Origin: Nocardioides luti
GTDB taxonomy: Bacteria > Actinomycetota > Actinomycetes > Propionibacteriales > Nocardioidaceae
Direction: 5' to 3'
Assembly: GCF_014212315.1 (NCBI RefSeq)
Contig: NZ_JACKXE010000002.1
Span: forward strand, 310,001-374,000
Length of the DNA: 64,000 bases
The position numbers and the translations under genes are program-made. Numbering within the stretch: position 1 is the stretch's first letter; each line of letters opens with the position of its first letter. Shown here one piece after another: positions 7,486 to 16,393 of this stretch. Below the pieces are notes generated by a model. The model did no database searches. It saw only the letters and a list, made by a program, of their open reading frames with translations, and had not been told where the DNA came from.

Positions 7486-8156
7486 TGGGCGACGAGCTCG
7501 ACCCCCGGCAGGCCCTTGCCCCGACCGGGTTCATCGACAGCGACCACCACGACGTGCGCGACTTCACCGAGTCCGTGGTGCGAGGTGTCCAGGATCCGCG
7601 TGAGCGGGTCGGGCTGCTCTTCGCGGAGGTCCGCGACCGACTCCGCTACGACCCCTACAGCGTCACCGCGGCCCCCCCGACCTACCGCGCCAGCGCGATC
7701 CTTGACGGTGGCCCCACCTGGTGCGTCCCGAAGGCGGTGCTGCTCACGGCGAGCCTGCGCGCTGCGGGGATCCCGGCCGTACTGGGGTTCTCCGATGTCC
7801 GCAACCACCTCAACAGCGAGGCGCTGCTGGAGCTGATGGGCACGGACCTGTTCGTGTTCCACGGGTGGAGCGCGGCGTACGTCGACGGCCGGTGGCGCAA
7901 GGGCTCGCCGGCCTTCAACTCCGAGCTGTGCCGCCGCTTCGGCGTACCTCCGTTGGAGTTCGACGGATCGCAGGACGCCCTGCTCCACGCAGCCGACGGC
8001 GCCGGCCGCCGCCACATGGAGTACGTCCGCGAGCGGGGGATGTTCGTGGACCTACCGTTCGATGAGCTGATGGCAACACTGCTGGACACCTACGGCCCCG
8101 CGATGGTGCGCGGCTCGGGATCCTCGCGCCCTGAGGATCCCGCCTTCGGCGCCTGA
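7485..8156 (+). CDS. Transglutaminase-like domain protein
   Basis: A 223-residue protein with a transglutaminase/papain-like core. A Cys in a GGPTWCVPKAVLLTASLRAAGIPA stretch (Cys80) is followed by HLNSEALLEL and a His in LFVFHGWSAAYVDGRWRKGSP, matching the Cys-His-Asp order of the family. No signal peptide or membrane segment is seen, so it should be cytoplasmic. It is co-translated with the BtrH-like gene, and its last 67 bases overlap the 3' end of the opposing acyltransferase gene. Possible roles are amide hydrolysis or acyl transfer; the substrate is not known. Confidence 0.75.
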   Translation: MGDELDPRQALAPTGFIDSDHHDVRDFTESVVRGVQDPRERVGLLFAEVRDRLRYDPYSVTAAPPTYRASAILDGGPTWCVPKAVLLTASLRAAGIPAVLGFSDVRNHLNSEALLELMGTDLFVFHGWSAAYVDGRWRKGSPAFNSELCRRFGVPPLEFDGSQDALLHAADGAGRRHMEYVRERGMFVDLPFDELMATLLDTYGPAMVRGSGSSRPEDPAFGA

Positions 8157-8872
8157 GCACGGATGGACCGCGCCGCCGCGGTGGCTCCACGCAGCTCGCA
8201 CACCATCGTGATGAGGACGTCCTCGAGCCGTTGACGGCCCACTTCGACGGCACGTGCGGGCTCCAGGTCACGGAGGTCCTCGAGCGGGACGGGAGCGCCG
8301 ACGAACACGCTCACCTGCCGTCGCCAACCCCATCGCAACCGCCCGCTGTATGCGGGCAGGATCTCCTGGGCACCCCACTGGGCCACCGGGAGGAGCGGGA
8401 CCGACGCCTCGAGGGCGATGCGAACCGCCCCTGACTTCATCGTCATCGGCATACCGTCCTCCCGCTTGCTGATAGAACCCTCGGGATACACCAGAAGGAG
8501 CTGACCACAGCGTGCCGCCTTCACCGCGTCGTCGTACCCTGCGCGTCCGGCAGCCCGGTCGACCTTGACGTGGCCGGCCGCACGGAACCACCTGCCCACG
8601 ATCGGACCGTGGAAGAGGCTGTCCTTCGCCAAGAACCGCGGCACCCGCCCCGAGGCCAGCACCAGCTCCGCGACTAGCAGAGGGTCGATGTGCGAGACGT
8701 GGTTGGCGGCCAGCACTGCCCCACCCGACCTCGGGATCCCTGAGACTCCGCGCCAGTCCGGCCGGCGCAGCACGATCAGGAACGGCTTGCAGCTCAGCAC
8801 GGCCACCCACCAGGCAAGGCCACGTCGCTCGGCATCGGTTTGAGGACGGTGAGGTGTCCAGATGAGCCGCAT
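8090..8872 (-). CDS. 1-acyl-glycerol-3-phosphate acyltransferase (PlsC family)
   Basis: A lysophospholipid acyltransferase that esterifies a lysophosphatidate-type acceptor using acyl-CoA or acyl-ACP. The HX4D catalytic motif is in LAANHVSHIDPLLVAEL. The second motif is FLAKDSLFHGPIVGRWFRAAGHVKVDR, and the EGS motif is VYPEGSISKREDG. The start ATG 8872 gives 260 residues, close to the family norm. The 3' end converges on and overlaps the transglutaminase-like gene. A short hydrophobic segment (LAWWVAVLSCKPFLIVL) near residue 25 suggests membrane association. Confidence 0.88.
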   Translation of the reverse strand: MRLIWTPHRPQTDAERRGLAWWVAVLSCKPFLIVLRRPDWRGVSGIPRSGGAVLAANHVSHIDPLLVAELVLASGRVPRFLAKDSLFHGPIVGRWFRAAGHVKVDRAAGRAGYDDAVKAARCGQLLLVYPEGSISKREDGMPMTMKSGAVRIALEASVPLLPVAQWGAQEILPAYSGRLRWGWRRQVSVFVGAPVPLEDLRDLEPARAVEVGRQRLEDVLITMVCELRGATAAARSIRAQAPKAGSSGREDPEPRTIAGP

Positions 8873-9076
8873 AGCGACGAGTGTAGACAAATGTAGCCCC
8901 AACGTCTCACGTGAATACAAATATGCCATCATGTCTCGTGCGTTGGCGAACGGCGGGTCATTGACTTTCGGCTATAGGCCACTCTCGTCACGACGACGAC
9001 TTGATCCTGTATGCGAGAGAGACAGATGCGACGTTGTGCCTCCGCGCCCGTCGGTCTTGAATCTGAGGAGCTTTCC

Positions 9077-9646
9077 ATGCGCGAACCGATCCGAGGCGCC
9101 TCCGGCGCAGGCGAGCAAACCGCCCCGGCGAACGAGGTACGCTCCGAGGGGGGCGCCATGTCGGCATTGGAGGCGTGGATCCGCTCGATGTCGCGGCCCG
9201 AGCCGTCGGCGGAGGGACGCCTCCCCTCGCACTCCCCCACCTGCGCGGGATGCGGGACGGAGAATCCTGCTGGTCTTGCACTGAAGGTCGACGCCACCGA
9301 GGTCGGCGTTCGCGCCGTGCACCGCTTCGACCACCGTCAGGAAGGGGCGCCCGGGATCACCCACGGCGGCCTGGTCGCTGCAGCGTTCGACGACCTCTTC
9401 GGCTTCCTCCTCTACCGGGTCGGAGAGCTTGCCGTGACGAGGTCCCTGACCGTCGAGTACCTCCGTCCGGTGCTGCTGAGGACCGACTACGAGTTCTCTG
9501 CCCACGTCCGGGACCGCTCGGGACGGCGGTTACACGTGGAAGCCGCGGCGTTGGATGCGGACGGCAACCCGGTCGCCACCGCACACGCGACATTCGTCGT
9601 CGTCGATGTTGAGCACTTTGAGCAGGGCAAGATTGCGGGCCGTTGA
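9077..9646 (+). CDS. PaaI-type hotdog acyl-CoA thioesterase
   Basis: A 4HBT-superfamily thioesterase of 189 residues. The start ATG 9077 has a GAGGAG ribosome site; an internal ATG at 9158 (MSALEAWIRS) is an alternative. A CxxC-containing SPTCAGCGTENPAGLALKV leads into the hotdog core with GAPGITHGGLVAAAFDDLFGF, the HGG motif with the Asp/Glu helix, then TVEYLRPVLL and AHATFVVVDVEHFEQGK. A close paralogue with the same FDQG/FEQG ending lies at 22518-23006. Its stop is four bases from the stop of the opposing TetR gene. It probably releases free acids from acyl-CoAs formed in this region. Confidence 0.85.
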   Translation: MREPIRGASGAGEQTAPANEVRSEGGAMSALEAWIRSMSRPEPSAEGRLPSHSPTCAGCGTENPAGLALKVDATEVGVRAVHRFDHRQEGAPGITHGGLVAAAFDDLFGFLLYRVGELAVTRSLTVEYLRPVLLRTDYEFSAHVRDRSGRRLHVEAAALDADGNPVATAHATFVVVDVEHFEQGKIAGR

Positions 9647-9650
9647 TGAC

Positions 9651-10379
9651 TCACCCGCCGATGAACGGCTCCAGCTCGACCGCTGGGTCGAGGTCGATTC
9701 CGTGGGCGGCCAAGGCATCGTGCAGCACTAGAGTGACGTGGCGCGAGAGGCGCCCCACCATGACCTCGAGGGTTTCGTCGCGCTGGTCGAGCCACCAGAT
9801 GATTGTCGCGTCGACCATCCCCATCACGCCCACCAAGATGCCCTCGGGAAAGGTCTCCTCGGCCGAGTTGGTATAGCCGCGAGCCGCCGCAGCGATCTCG
9901 TCCAGCAATCGCGAGCGACCCATCCGAGCGCGGTGAAGGGTGCGACTCTGCCCCCGTGCGGCTAGGAAACGGAAGAGGTGAGGGTGGACGTCGGCCCAGG
10001 TGGCGCAGGCGTGGACCAGCCCCTCGACGACCTGTGAGGGCGTGCCGCGCCGAGTCAGGTGGGGCCGGACGCAGGCAATGAGGTCCTGCGCGGCGAGGCG
10101 TACCACATCGTCATCCAGGTCCTCACGGCTGGAGAAGTAGCGGTAGACGTGCGGCCTCGGGATGCCAGCCCGCTCGGCAATCAGGGCCGTGCCGGCACCC
10201 ACTCCTGCCTCGTCGACGACCTGCAGAGCGGCGCTCGCCACCTGTTGTCGTCGCCGCGCCCGGACCTGATCATCGCGCGACGACCGGCGCCGCACCGTTG
10301 AATCCACCCATCGCCCGACCTCGACCACAAGAGGCAGCCTATGCGGGGTCGACGAAACCAACGACTCCCGGGTCCGCAT
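9651..10379 (-). CDS. TetR/AcrR-family regulator
   Basis: A TetR repressor, 242 residues from the first ATG. The HTH is AGVGAGTALIAERAGIPRPHVYRYFSSREDLDDDVVRLAAQDL and the C-terminal domain is helical. The true start is unclear because the first 35 residues look unconserved; a start around residue 25-30 is likely. It is divergent from the acyl-CoA dehydrogenase gene, and two similar inverted repeats lie between them (10384-10437), one touching the 10379 start. It is therefore a good candidate for autoregulation and control of the dehydrogenase, possibly lifted by acyl-CoA as in FadR-type TetR proteins. Confidence 0.82.
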   Translation of the reverse strand: MRTRESLVSSTPHRLPLVVEVGRWVDSTVRRRSSRDDQVRARRRQQVASAALQVVDEAGVGAGTALIAERAGIPRPHVYRYFSSREDLDDDVVRLAAQDLIACVRPHLTRRGTPSQVVEGLVHACATWADVHPHLFRFLAARGQSRTLHRARMGRSRLLDEIAAAARGYTNSAEETFPEGILVGVMGMVDATIIWWLDQRDETLEVMVGRLSRHVTLVLHDALAAHGIDLDPAVELEPFIGG

Positions 10380-10383
10380 GCAT

Positions 10384-10437
10384 GGAACACCTTGTACCCA
10401 GGGCGACGGGTGTGGTCAGATTGGTACACCCTGTACC
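10384..10437. promoter_or_regulatory. Pair of TetR-type operators
   Basis: Two similar 15-bp inverted repeats, GGAACACCTTGTACC (10384-10398) and GGTACACCCTGTACC (10423-10437), lie 39 bp apart between divergent tetR and acyl-CoA dehydrogenase starts. The second has perfect six-base arms around CCC; the first has one mismatch. Repetition of the motif and its position support repressor binding sites. Confidence 0.65.
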
Positions 10438-10457
10438 CGACCTGCCGGAGGCACCCC

Positions 10458-11603
10458 TTGCCCACTCGTCGCTCCCCCTGGATGGACAAAGACCTCGACG
10501 ACGTGCGCGACCTGGCACGTACGTTCTGTGAGAAGGAGATCAAACCGCACATCGAGACCTTTATCGCCGACAAGCACGTCGACAGGGAACTGTGGAACCG
10601 CGCTGGTGATGTCGGTCTGCTCTGCCTGTCGATCCCCGAGGAGTACGGCGGCGGCGGCGGCACCTTCGCCCACGAGGCCATCTTGATCGAGGAGCAGGCA
10701 CGGGTCGGCGACAGCTCCTGGGGGGCGTCCCTGCACAACGGCATCGTCGCCCACTACCTGTTCGCCTACGGCACGGAGGAGCAGAAGCAGCAGTGGCTTC
10801 CCAAGATGGCTTCCGGCGAGGTCGTCGGCGCGATCGCGATGACCGAGCCCGGGACCGGCTCGGACTTGCAGAACATCAAGACTAAGGCGGTGCGCGAGGG
10901 TGACGACTACCTTGTCAGCGGCTCCAAGACCTTCATCACCAACGGCTCGCAGGCCGACCTGGTGCTCACCGTGGTCAAGACCGATCCGGACGACCGCGCC
11001 GCCGGCATCTCGCTGATGCTGGTCCCCACCAGCACGGAGGGCTTCTCCCGCGGTCGGGTGCTCGACAAGATCGGGATGAAGGGGCAGGACACCTCGGAGC
11101 TCTTCTTCGACAACGTCCGCGTCCCGGTCACCAACCTGCTGGGCCTCACCGAAGGCCAGGGCTTCGTGCAGCTCATGCAGCAGCTCCCCCAGGAGCGGCT
11201 GTTGGTCGCAGTGTCGAACGTCGCAGCCATGGAGTTCTGCTTGGCCGAGACACTGGCCTACGTGCGCGACCGAAGCGCCTTCGGACGGCCGATCTGGGGG
11301 TTCCAGAACACCAAGTTCAAAATGGCAGAGGTCGCTACAGAAGCTCGCGTGGCACGGTCCTTCGTGGACGAGTGCATCCAGCTCCACGTCGGCGAGGGTC
11401 TGGACATCCCCACCGCCGCCATGGCGAAGCTGTGGTGCTCCGAACGAGCGCAGCGCGTCGCCGACACCTGCCTCCAGCTGCACGGCGGCTACGGGTACAT
11501 GAACGAGTACCCCATCGCCCGCATCTGGGCCGACATGCGCGTCTCCCAGATCTACGCCGGCACCTCCGAGATCATGAAGGAGATCATCAGCCGGTCCCTG
11601 TGA
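10458..11603 (+). CDS. Acyl-CoA dehydrogenase (FadE type)
   Basis: An FAD enzyme that oxidises acyl-CoA to 2-enoyl-CoA, the first step of beta-oxidation. The TTG at 10458 is favoured because GGAGG lies six bases upstream; the ATG at 10482 (MDKDLDDVRDL) has no ribosome site. Motifs: IPEEYGGGGG, AIAMTEPGTGSDLQNIKT (flavin contact), KTFITNGSQADLVLTVVKT, DRSAFGRPI and LQLHGGYGYMNEYPI. YAGTSEIMKEII carries the catalytic Glu. At about 381 residues it has normal length. The divergent TetR and two operators suggest substrate induction. Confidence 0.93.
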   Translation: MPTRRSPWMDKDLDDVRDLARTFCEKEIKPHIETFIADKHVDRELWNRAGDVGLLCLSIPEEYGGGGGTFAHEAILIEEQARVGDSSWGASLHNGIVAHYLFAYGTEEQKQQWLPKMASGEVVGAIAMTEPGTGSDLQNIKTKAVREGDDYLVSGSKTFITNGSQADLVLTVVKTDPDDRAAGISLMLVPTSTEGFSRGRVLDKIGMKGQDTSELFFDNVRVPVTNLLGLTEGQGFVQLMQQLPQERLLVAVSNVAAMEFCLAETLAYVRDRSAFGRPIWGFQNTKFKMAEVATEARVARSFVDECIQLHVGEGLDIPTAAMAKLWCSERAQRVADTCLQLHGGYGYMNEYPIARIWADMRVSQIYAGTSEIMKEIISRSL

Positions 11604-11935
11604 GGACCGACCCGGCTCCGGCGGCACCGCTGGAGCCGGCGGGCCGGGCCTTGTGCGCCGAGCCCCGCGGGATCCTCCGCGTTGAGCAACGGCACATGAC
11701 GCCCACTCCACCGAGGTGACACCCTCGACAGACATCGTCTGACAGGAGTGCCATGAGCTAGCGAGTCGCCCTCATCGACCGGGCATCGACCCGGACTCGG
11801 TACTCCTGGCCGACAAGTGGAGACCGCTCCACGCCATCCACAGCTGACCGCCCGCACGTACACCCGTCAGATCGGCGGCACTGCCGGTCCGCCGCCCCAC
11901 TCGCGTCGAACACCTCACAGAAGGATCCACATCCC
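11604..11935. other. Intergenic, no intact gene
   Basis: Between the acyl-CoA dehydrogenase and GMC genes no convincing reading frame is seen. An ATG at 11753 is followed at once by a stop (ATGAGCTAG), then a short open stretch beginning RVALIDR, which may be the remains of a small gene. GMC ribosome-site bases AGAAGGA lie at the right edge. Confidence 0.5.
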
Positions 11936-13597
11936 ATGACCTCGGCCCACTACGACGTGCTGATCATCGGCTCCGGCTTCGGCGGCTCGGTGACCGCCAT
12001 GCGCCTGGCGGAGAAGGGCTACCACGTCGGGGTGCTCGAAGCAGGCAAGCGCTACGACACCGACGACCTGCCCACCTCGTCCTGGGACACCCGTCGGTTC
12101 GTCTGGGCGCCACGGCTCGGCTGCTTCGGCATCCAGCGCATCCACCTGCTGCGCGACGTCGTCATCTTGGCGGGCGCCGGCGTCGGCGGCGGTTCGCTCA
12201 ACTACGCCAACACCCTCTACCAACCTCCTGCCCCGTTCTTCAACGATCCACAGTGGGCGCACATCACCGATTGGCACGCCGAGCTGGACCCGCACTACCA
12301 GACGGCACGGCGGATGCTGGGTGTCACGCAGAACCCCCACGTGACGCCTTCGGACAAGGTGCTGCGCGAGGTCGCGCGCGACATGGGTGTGGAGCACACC
12401 TTCACACTGACCCCCGTCGGCGTCTTCTTCGGAGAGCCCGGCAAAGAGGTTCCCGACCCGTTCTTCGGCGGGGCGGGGCCGCGCCGCACCGGGTGCACCC
12501 AGTGCGGGTCGTGCATGACCGGGTGCCGGGTCGGGGCGAAGAACACCCTGGACAAGAACTACCTGTACTTCGCGGAGAAGCTCGGGGCCGAGGTACGTCC
12601 CCTGACCACCGTGGTCGACGTGCGCCCGCGCAAGGGAAGCGGGTACGTCGTCGACACCGTCCGCACCGGCAGGTCCGCGCGCCGTCGCCGCAACCGGCAG
12701 TCATTCACGGCCGACCACGTCGTCTTCGCAGCGGGCACCTACAACACCCAGAAGCTGCTCCACCGACTGAAGGCCACGGGCTCCCTGCCGCACATCTCCG
12801 CCCGACTGGGCACCCTGACCCGTACCAACTCCGAGTCGATCCTGGGGGCGAAGTCCCGCGATCGATCCAGCGACTTCACGCGCGGCGTGGCCATCACATC
12901 CTCGATCCACCCCGACGAGTTCACCCACATCGAGCCGGTGCGCTACGGCAAGGGCAGCAACGCCATGTCCCTACTCCAGACCGCGCTCACCGACGGGGAC
13001 GGCCATGGGCCCCGGTGGTGGCGCTGGCTGCGGACAATCGCGACCCAGCCCTCTCATCTGACGTGGTTCAGCCCGCGACGGTGGTCGGAGCGCACAGTCA
13101 TCCTGCTGGTCATGCAGACGCTGGACAACTCCATCACGGTGCGGTCGAGGAAGACCCTCCTCGGTCGCCCCACGATCACCTCGGGACCTGGCCACGGGGC
13201 GCCCAACCCCACCTGGATCCCCGTCGGCAATGAAGTCACCCGTCGCGTCGCCGAGAAGATCAACGGCGTGGCCGGCGGGTCCACGGGGGAGATCGCCAAC
13301 ATCCCGATGACCGCTCACTTCATCGGCGGGTGTGCCATCGGTGACTCCCCGGAGACCGGGGTCATCGACCCCTACCACCGTCTCTACGGGCACGACGGGA
13401 TCTTCGTCGTCGACGGCTCCAGTATCACGGCGAACCTGGGGGTTAACCCGTCGTTGACGATCACCGCGCAGGCCGAGCGGGCAGCCTCCCTGTGGCCCAA
13501 CAAGGGCAATCGGGACGAGCGTCCCCCGTTGGGCGCCGGCTACCAGCGGATCTCCGCCATTGAGCCGGAGCGGCCGGCCTTCGCCCCCCGGACCTGA
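11936..13597 (+). CDS. GMC-family FAD oxidoreductase (cholesterol-oxidase-like)
   Basis: A 553-residue flavoprotein oxidase/dehydrogenase of the GMC superfamily, the subgroup that includes cholesterol oxidase ChoD. The N-terminal dinucleotide fold is YDVLIIGSGFGGSVTAMRLAEKG, the second GMC signature is GAGVGGGSLNYANTLYQP, and a Cys cluster reads GCTQCGSCMTGCRVGAKNT. The C-terminal active-site part contains TAHFIGGCAIGDSP and DGSSITANLGVNPSLTITAQAE. No Tat or Sec signal is evident, so it is likely cytoplasmic. Beside the alkane operon it may oxidise long-chain alcohols or sterols; the sequence does not decide. Ribosome site AGAAGGA precedes ATG 11936. Confidence 0.88.
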   Translation: MTSAHYDVLIIGSGFGGSVTAMRLAEKGYHVGVLEAGKRYDTDDLPTSSWDTRRFVWAPRLGCFGIQRIHLLRDVVILAGAGVGGGSLNYANTLYQPPAPFFNDPQWAHITDWHAELDPHYQTARRMLGVTQNPHVTPSDKVLREVARDMGVEHTFTLTPVGVFFGEPGKEVPDPFFGGAGPRRTGCTQCGSCMTGCRVGAKNTLDKNYLYFAEKLGAEVRPLTTVVDVRPRKGSGYVVDTVRTGRSARRRRNRQSFTADHVVFAAGTYNTQKLLHRLKATGSLPHISARLGTLTRTNSESILGAKSRDRSSDFTRGVAITSSIHPDEFTHIEPVRYGKGSNAMSLLQTALTDGDGHGPRWWRWLRTIATQPSHLTWFSPRRWSERTVILLVMQTLDNSITVRSRKTLLGRPTITSGPGHGAPNPTWIPVGNEVTRRVAEKINGVAGGSTGEIANIPMTAHFIGGCAIGDSPETGVIDPYHRLYGHDGIFVVDGSSITANLGVNPSLTITAQAERAASLWPNKGNRDERPPLGAGYQRISAIEPERPAFAPRT

Positions 13598-13647
13598 TGC
13601 CCGTCGTCGAGGGCGGCCAGCACCCGGCCTAAGCCACGGGACAGGAG

Positions 13648-13684
13648 ACGACCGCGAGCGCCACGCGACGCTCGCGGTCGTTTC
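13648..13684. terminator. Bidirectional hairpin terminator
   Basis: ACGACCGCGAGCG (13648-13660) pairs perfectly with CGCTCGCGGTCGT (13669-13681) around an eight-base loop and is followed by TTTC. It lies between the convergent GMC and SDR genes, so it can end transcripts from both sides. Confidence 0.8.
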
Positions 13685-13719
13685 GGATGATCCGTGGCGC
13701 GCGATCGCGCCCTGTGGCA

Positions 13720-14547
13720 TCAGCTGCGACCGACCCGCTCCAAGTAGGCCTGACGCGCCGCGGAGTCCACGCGGTCGAGGAAGACCGTGTCGGTCCCGAG
13801 CATCGCCCCGAGCTGGGTCGCGATCCGCTCGGGAACGAACTTCATCGCCGCCACCATCGTGCCGGCGATACGCGTGACTCGCACGAAGGGCTGCGGGCGC
13901 TCGATGAGAGCCGCCGTGGCGCGCGCGATCTCCTGCGGCTCTGCGTTGCGCATGCCCTTGGCCCCGCTCGTCCCCGCGACCAGCTCGGTGTTGGTGAAGG
14001 TCGGACGCACAGTGGACAGGGTGACACCCGACCTGCGGTACTCCTGCCGGGCGGCCTCGGTGAACCCGATGACCGCGAACTTGGTCCCGCAATACGTCGC
14101 CAGCCCCGGGACCGGGAGCTCCCCGGCCAGTGAAGCCGTGTTGATGATGTGTCCCTGTCGCCGTGGCAGCATCCGCTGCAGGGCGATCTTGGTGCCGAAG
14201 ATGACGCCCAGGATGTTGATCTCCACCTGCCGGCGGGTGACCTCGTCGGTCTCCTCGTGCACGTGCCCCGTCGGCATGACACCCGCGTTGTTGATGAGGA
14301 CGTCGATCGGCCCCAGTGCTTCCTCGGTCACGTCGAGGAAGGACGCCACGGAGGCAGGGTCGGTGACATCTAGACGCACCGCGACGTCGAGGCCGAGCTC
14401 CTCGGCGGCCACCTTGAGCTGGATCTGGTCGATGTCCCCGATGGCGACCCGGTGACCGCGCCGGATGAGTTCCTCCGCGGTGTGGTATCCGATCCCCCGG
14501 GCGCCCCCGGTGATGGCGACCACCCGTCGCTTGTTCGTTGTCGTCAT
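13720..14547 (-). CDS. Short-chain dehydrogenase/reductase
   Basis: A classical SDR of 275 residues, last gene of the CYP153 operon. The cofactor motif VVAITGGARGIGYHTAEEL has an acidic DIDQ afterwards (GDIDQIQ), which favours NAD. NNAGVMPTGHVHEE and INTASLAGELPVPGLATYCGTKFAVIG supply the catalytic Ser and the YxxxK pair. The start ATG 14547 has AGGAAC just upstream; it begins 14 bases after the aldehyde dehydrogenase stop. In this operon it is the likely alcohol dehydrogenase that makes aldehyde from the CYP153 product. That assignment is by context. Confidence 0.88.
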   Translation of the reverse strand: MTTTNKRRVVAITGGARGIGYHTAEELIRRGHRVAIGDIDQIQLKVAAEELGLDVAVRLDVTDPASVASFLDVTEEALGPIDVLINNAGVMPTGHVHEETDEVTRRQVEINILGVIFGTKIALQRMLPRRQGHIINTASLAGELPVPGLATYCGTKFAVIGFTEAARQEYRRSGVTLSTVRPTFTNTELVAGTSGAKGMRNAEPQEIARATAALIERPQPFVRVTRIAGTMVAAMKFVPERIATQLGAMLGTDTVFLDRVDSAARQAYLERVGRS

Positions 14548-14561
14548 GGTTCCTGTTCCTT

Positions 14562-16070
14562 TCAGAGGCCGAGTCGCTGCCGCAGGCCGCGACCAGCGGC
14601 CAGGCGCAGCACTCGGCCGGCGATCGCCGTACGCCGGGCGGAGTACGGGTACCAGGTGAGCTCCTTGGTGGTCAGCGGGATCCGCGGCTCGGTGATTGCT
14701 TGGACGCGGCAGTACTTCCGCAGACCCTGCGCGCCGCCGAGGCGAGCCCCCAGGCCCGAGGACTTCCAGCCGCTGTGGGGTAGCCCCACGGCGAAGAGGT
14801 TGCTGAAGACGTCGTTGATGTTGACCGCACCGACCTCCAGTTGGTCGGCGATGCGCCGCCCTCGGGAGACGTCTCGTGTCCACACGGTGGCCGAGAGCCC
14901 GTACGCGGAATCGTTGGCCAGGGCCACCGCTTCGGCCTCGTCGGCCACCCGCATGACCGGCAGTGTTGGCCCGAACGTCTCCTCGGTCATGCAGGCCATG
15001 CTGTGGTCGACGTCCACCAGCAGCGTGGGGGCGAAGAAGTTGCCTTCGTCGGCCCGCGACCCGCCGACAAGCACGCGCGCACCGGACTCCTGAGCCTCCC
15101 GCACATGCCGCTCGACCGTGTCCACCTGCGCCCGGGTCACCATGGCGCCGACATCATCGCGGGCTCGAGAGCCCTGCTTCAGCGCTCCGAGGGCCGCCAC
15201 CACCTTCTCCACGAACCGGTCGTAGACCGCGTCCACCACGTAGACCCGCTCGACCGAGATGCAGACCTGCCCCGAGTTGAAGATCCCGCCCCAGACGATC
15301 CCGTGCGCGGCCCGATCGAGGTCGGCATCCTCGAGCACGATGGCAGCGTCCTTACCGCCCAACTCCAGGCTGACCGGCTTGAGCAGCTGAGCACAGCGCG
15401 TGGCCACCCGACGGCCCGTCGCCGTCGAGCCCGTGAACTGAACGAAGTCAACAGCCTCGACCACCGCTCCTCCAGTGTCCCCGGCCCCCGCGACGTGCAG
15501 GAGGACCGGCGGGGCGCCGATCTCGTGCCATCCCTCGATGATGCGCGCGCACGTCAGCGGGGTCATCTCCGACGACTTTGTCAGCACCGCACATCCCGCT
15601 GCGAGCGCCGGCGCCGCATCCATCAGGAACAGGGTGATCGGGAAGTTCCACGGGATGATCAGTCCGACCAACGGGTAGGGCCGATAGCTGCGGGTCAGCC
15701 GCTTCGGAAGGCTGAGCAGCCCTCCTGCCCCCACTCGTTCGGGGGCGAGGAACTCCTTCGCATGGTCGGCGTAGAAGGAGATGAACTCGCACGAAGCGGT
15801 CGTCTCCACCAAGGCGTCAGGGCGGACCTTGCCGGTCTCTGCGACGAGCAGGTCAGTGAGCTCATCGGTGTGGTCGAGGATCCAGCCCCGCCACTTGCGC
15901 AGCCAGGTGGCTCGCGCAGCAGGACCCATGTCGCGCCACGCGACCTGCGCCGCGCGCAGGTCCTCAGCGGCGGCGCGCACGCGGTCGCCGTCGACGATCG
16001 GGACCGATCGGAGTACTTCGCCGTCGGCGGGACGTCGGATGTGCAGGGTGGGTGCGGACGGGGCGTTCAT
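14562..16070 (-). CDS. Aldehyde dehydrogenase, NAD(P)-dependent
   Basis: A 502-residue ALDH-superfamily enzyme that oxidises aldehyde to acid. Motifs: LVGLIIPWNFPITLFL, VQFTGSTATGRRVATRC (cofactor), SLELGGKDAAIVLEDADLD (catalytic Glu), FNSGQVCISVERVYV (catalytic Cys) and EETFGPTLPVMRVADEAEAV. The ATG 16070 overlaps the stop of the small upstream gene as ATGA, so expression is coupled. In the CYP153 operon it would take the fatty aldehyde to the fatty acid for the adjacent acyl-CoA ligase. Confidence 0.93.
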   Translation of the reverse strand: MNAPSAPTLHIRRPADGEVLRSVPIVDGDRVRAAAEDLRAAQVAWRDMGPAARATWLRKWRGWILDHTDELTDLLVAETGKVRPDALVETTASCEFISFYADHAKEFLAPERVGAGGLLSLPKRLTRSYRPYPLVGLIIPWNFPITLFLMDAAPALAAGCAVLTKSSEMTPLTCARIIEGWHEIGAPPVLLHVAGAGDTGGAVVEAVDFVQFTGSTATGRRVATRCAQLLKPVSLELGGKDAAIVLEDADLDRAAHGIVWGGIFNSGQVCISVERVYVVDAVYDRFVEKVVAALGALKQGSRARDDVGAMVTRAQVDTVERHVREAQESGARVLVGGSRADEGNFFAPTLLVDVDHSMACMTEETFGPTLPVMRVADEAEAVALANDSAYGLSATVWTRDVSRGRRIADQLEVGAVNINDVFSNLFAVGLPHSGWKSSGLGARLGGAQGLRKYCRVQAITEPRIPLTTKELTWYPYSARRTAIAGRVLRLAAGRGLRQRLGL

Positions 16071-16360
16071 GACACTTCCTCGAGGTCGGTGACGGTGCCC
16101 GGGAGGGCCTGGCTTGCTGCGCCATCAGACGACGGTCGACGGGGGCCGCTGTGGGCTTGCAGCGGAGTGCGCGGGACAGCAGCAGTTGCGAAGTCGCTGG
16201 CGAAGGAGTACGCAGGCGTGGTGATCCCGTGCTCGCGGCACCATGCCCCGGGCTCGCGCTGGGAGCGGCGCGGGATGCCGTTGGACGGCTCCTGCTGGAA
16301 CGAGATCGGCGGCAGCGGCGGCAACTCCCGGCCGGACTCGGCCGCGAGCTCGTCCACCAA
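16067..16360 (-). CDS. Small protein between ligase and ALDH; possible amidohydrolase N-terminal remnant
   Basis: A 97-residue frame from GTG 16360, joined by ATGA to the aldehyde dehydrogenase start. It is open in the same frame as the acyl-CoA ligase directly behind that gene's TGA (16394-16396), so readthrough would append it. The opening LVDELAAESGRELPPLPPIS and EPSNG recalls, from memory, the N-terminus of some actinobacterial metal-dependent amidohydrolases. The rest (HGITTPAYSFASDFATAAV) is not recognised. It may be a truncated remnant kept for coupling, or a genuine small protein. Confidence 0.45.
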   Translation of the reverse strand: MVDELAAESGRELPPLPPISFQQEPSNGIPRRSQREPGAWCREHGITTPAYSFASDFATAAVPRTPLQAHSGPRRPSSDGAASQALPGTVTDLEEVS

Positions 16361-16393
16361 TCGCGCCTCGCGCCGTGATGCCTTCCCATGCAG

